Part shown: in pieces, positions 1 to 8,684 of the stretch
How positions within the stretch are numbered: the stretch's first letter is position 1
Layout: every line of letters starts with the position of its first letter
Source of the DNA: Kamptonema sp. UHCC 0994
GTDB lineage: Bacteria; Cyanobacteriota; Cyanobacteriia; Cyanobacteriales; Microcoleaceae
Reading direction: 5' to 3'
Length of the DNA stretch: 32,900 nucleotides
NCBI RefSeq assembly: GCF_029167235.1
Contig: NZ_JARFTR010000020.1
Location: 1-32,900, forward strand
Made by a program: the position numbers and the translations under genes
The notes under the pieces: generated by a model
Told to the model about the DNA's origin: nothing
Databases searched by the model: none
What the model saw: only the letters and a program-made list of their open reading frames with translations

Positions 1-3
1 TCC

Positions 4-52
4 GTAACGCCGCCCTCTGGGCGGTTAATCACCGCCCAGAGGGCGGCGTTAC
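4..52. repeat. Perfect palindromic repeat, copy 1
   Basis: Two 22-bp arms (4-25 and 31-52) are exact reverse complements around the 5-base loop TAATC. The arms begin GTAACGCCGCC and end GGCGGCGTTAC. It lies a few bases beyond the stop of the cyclase gene, so the cyclase mRNA could end in this hairpin, but no T-run follows. It belongs to the same family as the copies near 12006, 13520, 16640 and 32869. Confidence 0.9.
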
Positions 53-59
53 CAAAGAA

Positions 60-2450
60 TTACCAATTACCAACATTTTTTCCAAGCAGAAAATAAGTAG
101 TCATTTCTCCTTTACCTTTAACTTGAATAGGGCTGCGTTTCTGCAACAAAAACTTATCTTTTAACAACTCATAAGTAACATCACTAACTTGAATTTGACC
201 AGCCAAACCATGAGATTCCATCCGCGATGCTAGGTTCACAGTATCGCCCCACAAATCATAAATAAACTTTTTAATACCAATCACTCCAGCCACCACCGGG
301 CCACTATGAATTCCTATGCGAATACTGAAATCCTTGTTATTTTTCGCATTAAATAAAGCAATTTCTACCTGCATATCAATCGCCATTTGCGCGATTGCTT
401 CAGCATGATCGGATCTCGGTGTAGGCAAACCTCCTACTACCATATAAGCATCACCAATAGTCTTGATTTTTTCTAAACCATGTCGTTCGCACAGATGGTC
501 AAAAGCAGAGAAAACTTGGTTAAGCAAGTCTACCAAAGCAATCGGACTCATTGAAGCAGAAAGCGGTGTAAAGCCCACAATATCCGCAAATAAAACTGTA
601 ACTTCAGCAAAGTCGTCAGCAATAATACCTTCGTGTTGTTTGAGGCGATTTGCAATTGGTTCTGGCAAAATATTGAGAAGCAAACGTTCAGTTTGCGCCT
701 GTTGAAGGCGCAAAGCCTCTTCTGTTTTCAACCGTTCAGTAATGTCTCGAAAAATAGCGCGAGTTGCAATAGGCTTACCATCAACAAATTTACAGTTAGC
801 GCTGCCTTCCACAGAGATTTTTTTACCATCTTTTGTCACAAACTCTGCTTGCACTTGTTCTATTTTTTCTCCTGACATTACCCGCTCGAACATACCCATA
901 CAATGCTCTTTACAGTCAGGATGAATAATATCATACACAGTCATCTGAGTAATATCTCCTTCCTTGTAACCCAGAGTTTCTAGCCACGCCCGATTGACAT
1001 ATAAAAAATGACCTTCCGCAGCCACACTTTGAATCAAATCCGTAGCATTTTCAAATAAATCTCGCATTTTTTCTTCACTTTCTCGCAGCGCTTCTTCTGC
1101 TTGTTTGCGCTTGATAAATTGACCGACTTGACTGCCAATTGCCGCCATTGTCTGAAGCAAATCTTCATCTAGCTGCTGCGGAAAGCGGCTGAAAAAAGTC
1201 ATAACTCCCAGAACAGCTTTTGCTGATATCATCTCTTCATAATCCCCCAGAATTGGGAAGCCAAAAGCTCCATGTAGTCCTTCTTTAGCAGCAATTTCTC
1301 TTCGCAAAAAGTCATTATCTTCAACTACATCAGAAATCCAATGGGAGGAACCGTTAGCCCAAACGCGACCCGGTAAACCAACTCCAGGTGCAAAAGTAAT
1401 CTGTTCGGAAATAGCTCTAAATTCTGGAATTTCTATGGATTCCTCTACCCAACTTTCAACACATCTGAGCAAATTATGGTCAGAAATTGGAAAGCTTCTG
1501 TTCCCTTTTGAGATTAGTCTTTCGCCTTCTTCTGACATCCAAAGTTCCCCTGCATCCCACCCCAAAGTCTCGCAAATTACTGCTAAGATTTCTTCAACTG
1601 CCTGCTGAAGAGTCGGGGATTCTGATAACACTAGGGTGGTAACATACTGCACTAATTGGCGTTGTTGATTGCGCTTATTTTCGGTAATATCCCGACCGAT
1701 ATAAACTAAATCTTGTGTCAAGGTATTGCCTTGATAAACGCTTTCAATGTCAGCTTGAATAGCCGAACAGGAAAAAGCAACAGTTAGTTTTAGTCCCTTT
1801 TTAGTTGTGCAAACTATTTCTGCATTAGCTTGAGACAAAGTAGAATAATGATTGATTCTCTGAAATGATTCTTTGTCACTAACTACTATATCAATCGACT
1901 TACCGACTAATTCTATTTCACTATATCCAAATAAATTTTGAGCTGCTTGATTGACCTTTTTTATTCGACCCGATGGCGTTGTTACTAACAACGCTTCTAC
2001 CATTGAAGTGATAATTTTATCAATATAATCTTTCGCACCCGCTAAGGCACTCAATAAAAGATTCATTTCATTAGTAGCCTGAACTAATGTCTGTTCCAGA
2101 GTCATCCTGTCTGTTACATCCTCAAAAAAAATAATCAGGATATCAAAATTTTTTTCTTCTTCGTACTGAACAACGTAGAGATCGAAATAGAGAGTATAAT
2201 TATTATCTAACACCCGTGTAATTGCTTTAAGCTCAAAACTAGGTAAAATTCCTGCTAAAATGTCCGCTAAAATTTCTTCAGTTCCTATAAGTTCAGGAAA
2301 ACCAGTACGGACATCATTTCCTGCTGCGATATTCCCAGAATCAGCAAATCGCTGCGCGTTGAAGGATGTCTCTACAATCGTGAATTCCCGATCCACTGCT
2401 AGGTATTCTAAGTGGTGAGGAGCTAAGAGTTTTGTAAAAATGCTCTTCAT
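60..2450 (-). CDS. PAS/GAF-domain class III adenylyl cyclase
   Basis: This 796-residue sensor probably converts ATP to cAMP. Seen in order: an N-terminal PAS-like module (about 1-115, ending in a FEDVTD signature), a coiled linker, a PAS domain (about 140-258), a GAF domain (about 270-445), a second PAS (about 460-575), a short signalling helix, and a class III cyclase catalytic domain (about 613-790). Both metal-binding aspartates are present: D623 in FADIVGF and D667 in TIGDAYM. The substrate residues K663 and D732, with N739 and R743, match the Lys/Asp pair that selects ATP over GTP, so adenylyl rather than guanylyl cyclase is inferred. No membrane segment is visible, so it is probably cytoplasmic. 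It is the last gene of the minus-strand operon, about 110 bp after the histidine kinase, with which it shares its N-terminal module. The ATG at 2450 has no clear Shine-Dalgarno, but it aligns with the kinase start. Confidence 0.93.
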   Translation of the reverse strand: MKSIFTKLLAPHHLEYLAVDREFTIVETSFNAQRFADSGNIAAGNDVRTGFPELIGTEEILADILAGILPSFELKAITRVLDNNYTLYFDLYVVQYEEEKNFDILIIFFEDVTDRMTLEQTLVQATNEMNLLLSALAGAKDYIDKIITSMVEALLVTTPSGRIKKVNQAAQNLFGYSEIELVGKSIDIVVSDKESFQRINHYSTLSQANAEIVCTTKKGLKLTVAFSCSAIQADIESVYQGNTLTQDLVYIGRDITENKRNQQRQLVQYVTTLVLSESPTLQQAVEEILAVICETLGWDAGELWMSEEGERLISKGNRSFPISDHNLLRCVESWVEESIEIPEFRAISEQITFAPGVGLPGRVWANGSSHWISDVVEDNDFLRREIAAKEGLHGAFGFPILGDYEEMISAKAVLGVMTFFSRFPQQLDEDLLQTMAAIGSQVGQFIKRKQAEEALRESEEKMRDLFENATDLIQSVAAEGHFLYVNRAWLETLGYKEGDITQMTVYDIIHPDCKEHCMGMFERVMSGEKIEQVQAEFVTKDGKKISVEGSANCKFVDGKPIATRAIFRDITERLKTEEALRLQQAQTERLLLNILPEPIANRLKQHEGIIADDFAEVTVLFADIVGFTPLSASMSPIALVDLLNQVFSAFDHLCERHGLEKIKTIGDAYMVVGGLPTPRSDHAEAIAQMAIDMQVEIALFNAKNNKDFSIRIGIHSGPVVAGVIGIKKFIYDLWGDTVNLASRMESHGLAGQIQVSDVTYELLKDKFLLQKRSPIQVKGKGEMTTYFLLGKNVGNW

Positions 2451-2559
2451 GAAAGATGGAGTTATAATAAGTACGAGGACATAATTAAACGTAAAATACA
2501 GATAAATGAAAAGCAGGCGACCTAAGTTTTTATCTCTGCTGATAAATGCCTGTTGCTTT

Positions 2560-4125
2560 CTATTTATCTGATTTATCTATTTGGCAATTGCCCTTTAAAG
2601 GAATCGCAACTTTGAATGTAGTACCTCTGCCAACTTCACTGCTAAAAACGATGCTACCTTCGTGCAAGTTAACGCACTCTCTGACAATAGCTAAACCTAG
2701 TCCAGTACCAGATATTTTACCCACATTGTGCGCTCTATAAAACGATTCAAATAATTGTTCTCGATCTGCAAGCGGAATCCCAATACCTTCATCTTGTATT
2801 ATAAAAATAGCCTCTTCCAAACTACGTTGAAATTCAAAATAAACAGTGCTACCTTGAGGAGAATATTTGATAGCATTCACCAGCAAATTGTTAAGTATTT
2901 GCCGGAGCATCTTTGCATCTAAAAACGGTAAATTTTCTGCCTGTTGGCAATCTTCTCCAGAATTTTCTTCTGATTTTTGAGTTTGGACAAATTTAATTAT
3001 GTGGTTCCTACCCGCAGCAATTTTTATTTCTTCTACTAGCTCCGAGCAAAACTTTGTCAAATTAATTGGTACCAGTTTAAACTCTAGTTTTCCTGCCTCT
3101 GCACTACTAATAAAGCGTACATCATTTAACAGTTCGACCATGTGCTTGGAGGCGTTGTTAATGTGATTGAGATATTGCAATTTTTCTGCTTCTGTTGTCT
3201 CTGTGCTGTATTCTGTGAGTATTTGATTAGAAATTAAAACTGTATTTAAAGGATTGGCAAATTCATGGGCAATCATCGAAAAAAATCTGGATTTTATCTC
3301 TCTAAGTTCCTTTTCTTTTGCCAAAGCGGTGCGAATTTCTAATTCCTCTTCCTTGCGTTCAGTGATGTCGCGACCAATATAGACAAAATCATGTAATCCC
3401 GTTATTTCTGTCTGAATAGCTGAACAGGAAAACTCTACCCAGATTTTATCTTTGGTTTTCTTCCGACAAAGTAGTTCCAAATCCTTTGGCAGTTCTCCTT
3501 GACATAAAATATAACGGTGGCGGGCTTGGCATAACAATTTATCTTCACCTGTAATTAGGGAAATTGCCTCACCGATCAATTCAGCTTCGCTATAACCAAA
3601 CAAAAATTGTGCAGATTGATTCACTGTTTTGATAGTTCCTGCTGTTGTAGTTACTAACAAAGCATCGCCCATTGACTTGATGATTTTATCTATATAATCC
3701 TTGGAAGCTGCTAATGCACTTAATAACAGATTAGCTTCGTTAGCTCTCTGAAGCAAGGCTTGCTTGGCAACCATTTTTTCTGTTACATCTTCAAACAGGA
3801 TGATTAACCTGTTTTCAATATTGCCTTCCTCTCGGTTCTCAAACGCATAAATATCAAAATATAAAGGATGGTTATTATCTGCAAACCTGGCAACGCCTTT
3901 TAACTCAAAATTGAGCTTCCGCCCTAGAATGACGGACAATAAAACGTCTTCAACTCCTATTAGTTCTGGAAAAGCATGACGAACATCTGCGCCAGTTTTT
4001 ACCTCGCAGGGGCGATCCGCAAATCGCTCCACACCTAACGATTTATCGAGAATGGTGAACTGTTGATTGATTGCTAAATACTCCATTTGACGAGGGCCAA
4101 GAAGTTTATTTAAAAGATGATTCAT
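2560..4125 (-). CDS. PAS-domain sensor histidine kinase
   Basis: This 521-residue soluble kinase contains an N-terminal PAS-like module (about 1-115), a coiled linker, a PAS domain (about 140-257), a HisKA dimerisation helix with phospho-acceptor H287 in IAHEFANPL, and an HATPase domain with the N box around N417, the G1 box DEGIGI (445-450) and the G2 box GTGLGLA (473-479). All catalytic boxes look intact. The H box has alanine where the common HEFRTPL motif has arginine. No receiver domain is fused and no response regulator gene is adjacent, so its phosphotransfer partner is unknown. Its ATG overlaps the stop of the GTPase gene in an ATGA, implying translational coupling. The first 190 residues are clearly homologous to those of the downstream cyclase, which suggests tandem duplication with exchange of the output domain. 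Confidence 0.94.
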   Translation of the reverse strand: MNHLLNKLLGPRQMEYLAINQQFTILDKSLGVERFADRPCEVKTGADVRHAFPELIGVEDVLLSVILGRKLNFELKGVARFADNNHPLYFDIYAFENREEGNIENRLIILFEDVTEKMVAKQALLQRANEANLLLSALAASKDYIDKIIKSMGDALLVTTTAGTIKTVNQSAQFLFGYSEAELIGEAISLITGEDKLLCQARHRYILCQGELPKDLELLCRKKTKDKIWVEFSCSAIQTEITGLHDFVYIGRDITERKEEELEIRTALAKEKELREIKSRFFSMIAHEFANPLNTVLISNQILTEYSTETTEAEKLQYLNHINNASKHMVELLNDVRFISSAEAGKLEFKLVPINLTKFCSELVEEIKIAAGRNHIIKFVQTQKSEENSGEDCQQAENLPFLDAKMLRQILNNLLVNAIKYSPQGSTVYFEFQRSLEEAIFIIQDEGIGIPLADREQLFESFYRAHNVGKISGTGLGLAIVRECVNLHEGSIVFSSEVGRGTTFKVAIPLKGNCQIDKSDK

Positions 4126-4655
4126 ACAGGTTCTACCATTTTGTAAGCTAGCTTGTGAAAAATATCATCAACATCTTTACCTGTCTTTGCTGAAGTTGTA
4201 TAAGTTGCTAATACTTTATCTGGAGCTGTTGCCTCAGCAATTTCTACCATTTTAGCTAATTTTTCTTCATCAACCAAGTCTAGTTTATTCAAAGCGATGA
4301 TGATATTGCCTTTGGGATTGACGGAGGAAAAGAGCTGAATATGCTCTATTAAACGTTCAATTGTTTCGGGACGGCTGACATCGGCAACAACTAATGCACC
4401 GCTAGAGCCTTGGAGGTAAGAGGGTGCGATCGCTTTAAATTTTGTATGACCTTCTAAATCCCAAATCAAAAGTTGTACGTCCTGTTTTTCCTGCTGTTTT
4501 ACCCCCAACAATTCAATGTTTCTACGGGAGATTTTCACTCCCACAGTAGAAAGATATTGGTCGCTGAACTGGCGATCTACAAAACGGCGGATCAGGCTAG
4601 TTTTACCTACTCCAAAGTCACCCACCATACACATTTTTTTTGAGATTGTTGACAT
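4122..4655 (-). CDS. Small Ras/Rab-like GTPase (MglA/Rup type)
   Basis: This 177-residue single-domain GTPase has every nucleotide-binding motif: P-loop GDFGVGKTS (12-20), a switch I threonine near T37 (STVGV), G3 motif WDLEGH (66-71 region), NKLD (123-126) and SAK (155-157). The length equals a bare Ras fold. There is no lipidation CaaX end and no membrane helix. A His follows the G3 glycine where Ras and Rab have the catalytic Gln, so hydrolysis may be slow or depend on a partner. Its ATG lies two bases after the stop of the OmpA/Roadblock-like gene, and its stop overlaps the kinase start, so all three are surely co-transcribed. The neighbouring Roadblock/longin-like domain is the natural candidate for its regulator, as MglB is for MglA. 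Family assignment is firm. The role is inferred from context. Confidence 0.93.
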   Translation of the reverse strand: MSTISKKMCMVGDFGVGKTSLIRRFVDRQFSDQYLSTVGVKISRRNIELLGVKQQEKQDVQLLIWDLEGHTKFKAIAPSYLQGSSGALVVADVSRPETIERLIEHIQLFSSVNPKGNIIIALNKLDLVDEEKLAKMVEIAEATAPDKVLATYTTSAKTGKDVDDIFHKLAYKMVEPV

Positions 4656-4657
4656 AA

Positions 4658-7600
4658 TTACTTGGTTTTCGCTCTCTGAGTTATTGGCTCAAAGATTACA
4701 CATCTACTCAATAATAGCGGTTGACTGGACTCGACATCAGTAGGAGGTTTTAAACTCGCTACAACTTGCAGCCGCCTAGGATCGACACCTTGCTGCACCA
4801 GGGCGACTCGCACAGCTTCAGCTCGCTTCTGAGCTAACTGTTGATTTGTGACAAGATTGCCTTCGCGATCGCTATGACCGATTATTTTAAGCTGTTTCTG
4901 AGGATATTGCTTCAGAAAATCTTTAATATTGCCAATTATTTCTCGATATTCTGAGTTTAATGTTGCAGAACCCGCATTAAAATAAATGCGAGTTGTAATT
5001 TTCAGGGGATTTAATTTCACAGTGCTGATTACAGACTCAACCCCTGGAATTTGCTTCATTGATTGGGCGATTTTCTGAGCATCTGTCATTTGCATCACAG
5101 TTCCTTCGACTGTGACTTTGCGATCGCTATATCGGCTAGAAATTGAAACGCCTTCTATCTGATTTAAGACAGCAGTTACTCGCTTGACTTCAGCCGCTAC
5201 TGAGGCTGGATCGGGAGGTACATCAATGGCGATAATTTTATTATCTATCTTCAGGGAAGGTGTAGTTGCTTGAGCAATTTTTTCTGCTTTGGCGCGTAAC
5301 CCTTGATTTGGTAAATTTCCTGTGAGTTTTAGGGTGTCTTTTTCAACATCTACTCTCAGGCGATATACGGCTAAATCGGGAGCAGAACTTAAAGCTGTGA
5401 CTGTATTTGCTTCAACACGACGTTCTATTCTCTGGCGATATTCATACATTCCCCAAGGTACTAAAAATAATGCCGAAACAACTAAGGAAATCGCTAAAAG
5501 AGCTGTTGGCGGTTTAGCCTCTTTCTCCTTTGATACTTGCTTAAAAATTCTTTCAATCAATGTGTGAACTTGCTCTGGAATTTTATCGGGATCGCCATCA
5601 TAAAACTCTATCGGTTTACCGTGTTTCATAATGATGGTGCTGAGAGTTTCCCGCATCTTGTTGACAAAATCGTTGGGTTGTTCCCCTTTAATCACCACCG
5701 CTAAGTAACAGTATCCTGCTACTTCGAGAATAATCTTAGAATCGCCGTACTCAATCTCGTTGAGTTCGGAAATTTCCCCTGATTGGGAAATACAGTCATT
5801 AACAAAGCTACGAATAGCTGTTAGCATCCCTGCAATCATGTCAGATTCTAAGCGTTGCTTGTTTTCTGGCTGCACTTCTGCAATAACTAACCCAGAAGCT
5901 TTGTGAATCAAAAATACAGCTTGAACGGAAAAAGGAACCGACTCTCTGAGAATTAATTCTGCTTCAGATACTCCCTGCATTTGAGCCTGAATTTTGCGTT
6001 GTACTCCTTCTATACTAAAGGCATTTGATACCTTTTCATTGATAGTGCGAATAGCTTCAGTCAGATATTTAGCAATAGTGTTGCCGATAACAGGATAGAG
6101 AGCATCTACCATTGCATCTCGCTCCAGTTCAATTTGGGCTTTAATTGCTTTGCCCATTTCTGGGGCGAGAGCTTCAGCAATTGATTCTTGGTCGAGACGA
6201 ATTTGCTCTCTAATTGCTATTGCTATTTCTGGCGCGATTGCGTTTGCCATTTCCTGCGGTGAATTCTTGATCTGTTGCGAAATCGCCTCTGGTAATAAAT
6301 CGGCAATAGCCCCACTCATTGCCTGTTTATCTTGCTGAGTTTTTGCCTTAATTACCTCATCAATGATCGGAACCATTACCTTGATAATTTCTTCTCTTGA
6401 CTCTGATATTTTCAAACTCAAAATTTCACCAATCCAAGGCAATAACAGAGCGATTAATTCTTGGGGATCGTAAATTTGATGTTCAAGATTTCCCAGTTTA
6501 TTTTCAATCGTTGCCATCAAATGGCGAACTCCCGGTAAATCACTTTCCGCTAGCAAAGTTTTTACATCGTCGAGTTCAGATATTTTTGAGCCGAAAATAA
6601 GGTTCTGTAACTGCTCTATCGCCTCCAATGATTCTTCAGAAGTCTCCGCCAAATCCTGAGATTTTTCTGCTGGTAATTCCGGTGATTTTTGCTCGTCTAG
6701 TAAGCTTACTGGTTTTTCAGAAGAAGTGATTAAAATATCTAAATTATTGGATAATTGCGATGTTATCAATTCTTTGGGGATTGCAGGGTCATCCTCTAGT
6801 AAGTTTTCTAACCCTGTCACAGCCGTCACTAAAACATCTAAATATTCAGCATTTAAATATTCGCTTTGTTTTGCCATCGCTTTTGTGATGGGAACTGGCC
6901 GCACAAAATCCTCCCTCTGCGAAACTTTAGCCGCCTCAGAAGGAATGACTAGATCCTCTTGATTTTGCTCTTTGATGACTGAATCATCTATAAAAACTAC
7001 GCCTGCATTACTTCTAACACTGTCCTCGATAGAGTTCCTTGAGTGCTCTAGATTCGGCAATTCTTGGCTGTGTAAACTCCTCTCAAAATCTGGCTCTAAT
7101 TTAGGTATTTCGCTTGTAGAAATTTCTAGACTCGGCAATTCTTGGCTGTGTACATCCCTGTCAAAATCCGGCTCTAATTTAGGTGTTTTGCTTGTAGAAA
7201 TTTCTAGATTCGGCAATTCTTGGTTGTGTAAATCCCCGTCACAATCGGATTTTGATTGATGTGCTTCGCTAGCATCACTTTCTTTGCTGAAAGGAAAAAA
7301 AGCCAAGATTTTATCGACATCAACCACATCCGATAAAGCAGATTTTTCCCTAGGAATATCCTGTTGTAATACGATCGGTTCTGTGAGTTTTTCTAGCTGC
7401 AAGAGCAAATTTTCTAAAGGATCGGGTTCCTCCGTTGTAACTTCCGATCTCAAGTTGTCCAAGTTAGTATTATTTGGTGCAATTAAAGTCTCTGCTGTTG
7501 CAGGAATAGCTTCTGAGGAAATAATACTAACTTGGACAATTTGAGCTGAATCCTTGGCAAGTTGGCTAGGCTGAAATTTAGATTTTTCAGCCTGCTCTAA

Positions 7601-7732
7601 AATTTTCAGATCGGCCAATAGATTCACCAGAGGGTCAAGCCGATTTGCGGGTCGATCGCGCTCCTCTTTTGCTTCAGAAATAAAACCTTGATGCTGATTT
7701 AAGCCAGCTAGATTTTCTTCCGATAAAGCCAT
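4658..7732 (-). CDS. OmpA-family membrane protein with Roadblock/longin-like and BON domains
   Basis: This 1024-residue protein appears to link cytoplasm to cell wall. Layout: an acidic, low-complexity N-terminus (1-420) with a 26-residue tandem repeat at 167-230; 23-residue helical repeats around 450-560 marked by ALAPE/ALYPV; a profilin-like domain (about 590-712; FLIHKASGLVIAEV, IAGMLTAIRSFV, AGYCYLAVV) that I read as Roadblock/longin-like; one membrane segment (about 743-761); two BON domains (about 785-840 and 845-907); and an OmpA C-terminal domain (about 915-1016) with D955 and R970 available to bind diaminopimelate. There is no signal peptide, so the N-terminal part should stay in the cytoplasm and the BON-OmpA part should face the periplasm. 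It begins 15 bp after the coiled-coil gene and ends two bases before the GTPase gene. OmpA and BON calls are strong. The Roadblock-like call is inference from pattern. Confidence 0.9.
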   Translation of the reverse strand: MALSEENLAGLNQHQGFISEAKEERDRPANRLDPLVNLLADLKILEQAEKSKFQPSQLAKDSAQIVQVSIISSEAIPATAETLIAPNNTNLDNLRSEVTTEEPDPLENLLLQLEKLTEPIVLQQDIPREKSALSDVVDVDKILAFFPFSKESDASEAHQSKSDCDGDLHNQELPNLEISTSKTPKLEPDFDRDVHSQELPSLEISTSEIPKLEPDFERSLHSQELPNLEHSRNSIEDSVRSNAGVVFIDDSVIKEQNQEDLVIPSEAAKVSQREDFVRPVPITKAMAKQSEYLNAEYLDVLVTAVTGLENLLEDDPAIPKELITSQLSNNLDILITSSEKPVSLLDEQKSPELPAEKSQDLAETSEESLEAIEQLQNLIFGSKISELDDVKTLLAESDLPGVRHLMATIENKLGNLEHQIYDPQELIALLLPWIGEILSLKISESREEIIKVMVPIIDEVIKAKTQQDKQAMSGAIADLLPEAISQQIKNSPQEMANAIAPEIAIAIREQIRLDQESIAEALAPEMGKAIKAQIELERDAMVDALYPVIGNTIAKYLTEAIRTINEKVSNAFSIEGVQRKIQAQMQGVSEAELILRESVPFSVQAVFLIHKASGLVIAEVQPENKQRLESDMIAGMLTAIRSFVNDCISQSGEISELNEIEYGDSKIILEVAGYCYLAVVIKGEQPNDFVNKMRETLSTIIMKHGKPIEFYDGDPDKIPEQVHTLIERIFKQVSKEKEAKPPTALLAISLVVSALFLVPWGMYEYRQRIERRVEANTVTALSSAPDLAVYRLRVDVEKDTLKLTGNLPNQGLRAKAEKIAQATTPSLKIDNKIIAIDVPPDPASVAAEVKRVTAVLNQIEGVSISSRYSDRKVTVEGTVMQMTDAQKIAQSMKQIPGVESVISTVKLNPLKITTRIYFNAGSATLNSEYREIIGNIKDFLKQYPQKQLKIIGHSDREGNLVTNQQLAQKRAEAVRVALVQQGVDPRRLQVVASLKPPTDVESSQPLLLSRCVIFEPITQRAKTK
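7043..7234 (-). repeat. In-frame 78-bp tandem repeat in the OmpA-family gene
   Basis: Residues 167-192, 193-218 and 219-230 repeat the pattern (H)xQELPxLE-ISTS-xxPKLEPDF, giving two full 26-residue units and a partial third. The units are near-identical at DNA level too, so the expansion looks recent. The repeat is acidic and proline-containing and is probably disordered. Confidence 0.9.
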
Positions 7733-7747
7733 GTGATTTTACCTATT

Positions 7748-8353
7748 TTATTGAAGGTGGCGGTCTGGTAAAAGTCTTCCTGTATCTAAATTACCATCAG
7801 CAGCTTCTTTGAGTTCGGGAACAAATTCACTCCCTTTTAATCTCATGCCAAGTTCAAACAGTATTTCTGCCATATCGTCTCTAGAAACTTTAACTTCTCG
7901 GAGCACTGAGAAGCGTCTGTCTAGTTCTTCAAAAACTTGAGTTCTCAGGGTGCGGATATCTTCTTGAAGTTGATCTCTACTTTGGGAAAAATCATCACGA
8001 ATTGCTCCAGTTTGGTTGTCTATTGCCTCATCTAAAGCTTCAATGCTGCTAGAAAATTTTCTGTTTACTCGGTCGATTTGCTGCCGAATGTCGGTACTAT
8101 CTTCTTGGACTGTTAAGTTAATTGATTTTAGCTTCTTTTCAAAGGAGTCAAAGGCAGCCCGTAGTTCTGTTGTCACAACTACTTTTACCTGTTCTAGGCG
8201 AGTTTGCATATCTTGCTGTAACAGTGAAATGTCTGACTCGATCCGATCGAAGCGATTATCATATTCTCTCAACTGTGCTCCGAATATAATGTCGCGAATC
8301 TGGTCAATATTGCCAAGCCTTTCGCGCATTTCTTCTTTAGTTATTTCTGCCAT
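7748..8353 (-). CDS. Conserved-type coiled-coil protein of unknown function
   Basis: I do not recognise a named family. The 201-residue product is highly charged. Most of residues 20-150 show the heptad pattern of a long coiled coil (for example FDRIESDISLLQQDM and IRTLRTQVFEELDRRF). The ends look ordered: an N-terminal segment (MAEITKEEMRERLGNIDQI) and a C-terminal segment (DDMAEILFELGMRLKG) that may be contact sites. There is no signal peptide or membrane helix, so it should be cytoplasmic. An AAAGGTG Shine-Dalgarno lies 6 bases before the ATG. It is the first gene of the operon with the OmpA/Roadblock-like protein, the GTPase and the two PAS enzymes. A role as adaptor or scaffold for that complex is inference only. 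Confidence 0.85.
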   Translation of the reverse strand: MAEITKEEMRERLGNIDQIRDIIFGAQLREYDNRFDRIESDISLLQQDMQTRLEQVKVVVTTELRAAFDSFEKKLKSINLTVQEDSTDIRQQIDRVNRKFSSSIEALDEAIDNQTGAIRDDFSQSRDQLQEDIRTLRTQVFEELDRRFSVLREVKVSRDDMAEILFELGMRLKGSEFVPELKEAADGNLDTGRLLPDRHLQ

Positions 8354-8684
8354 TTTTGCACCTTTAGATTTTGGTAATTAGAAATTTAAGAAAAGTAGTA
8401 CACCTCTATTAAACCGCTAGTTGACCTTTTGAAACAGAGTATTCAAAAGTACCGTGCTAGTTTCGCGGTTAATTTTGTGGCAATTTCGTCTTTAGTTTGA
8501 CTTGAGTTCCATAAAAAACCCTTGGTAACGCGAGAGTCCCCGCGTACCTTTGTGGTAGGCATTAAATCCCAAACTTGCGTCTGTGTATTCATCCCACGTT
8601 TTTATATTACACCAATAACAACAATCCCAAGTCAAGACCAGCTAAAATATAGCAAATAGTTGCTCCCTAAGCTTTGTCTAGTCT
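8354..8684. other. Divergent promoter region between signalling operon and gatB
   Basis: This 331-bp gap separates two divergent genes, so it must carry promoters for both. Visible structure is limited: an 8-bp perfect inverted repeat (8426-8449), a small hairpin GGTAACGCG/CGCGTACC (8524-8548), and an AT-rich TAAAATAT stretch about 40 bp before gatB that could serve as a -10 element. I cannot place a -35 box with confidence. Confidence 0.5.
8426..8449. promoter_or_regulatory. Inverted repeat, possible operator
   Basis: CTTTTGAA (8426-8433) and TTCAAAAG (8442-8449) are perfect arms with an 8-base spacer. The site is 73-96 bp upstream of the coiled-coil gene start, where a repressor or activator of the signalling operon could bind. 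The arms are short and AT-rich, so chance is possible. Confidence 0.3.
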
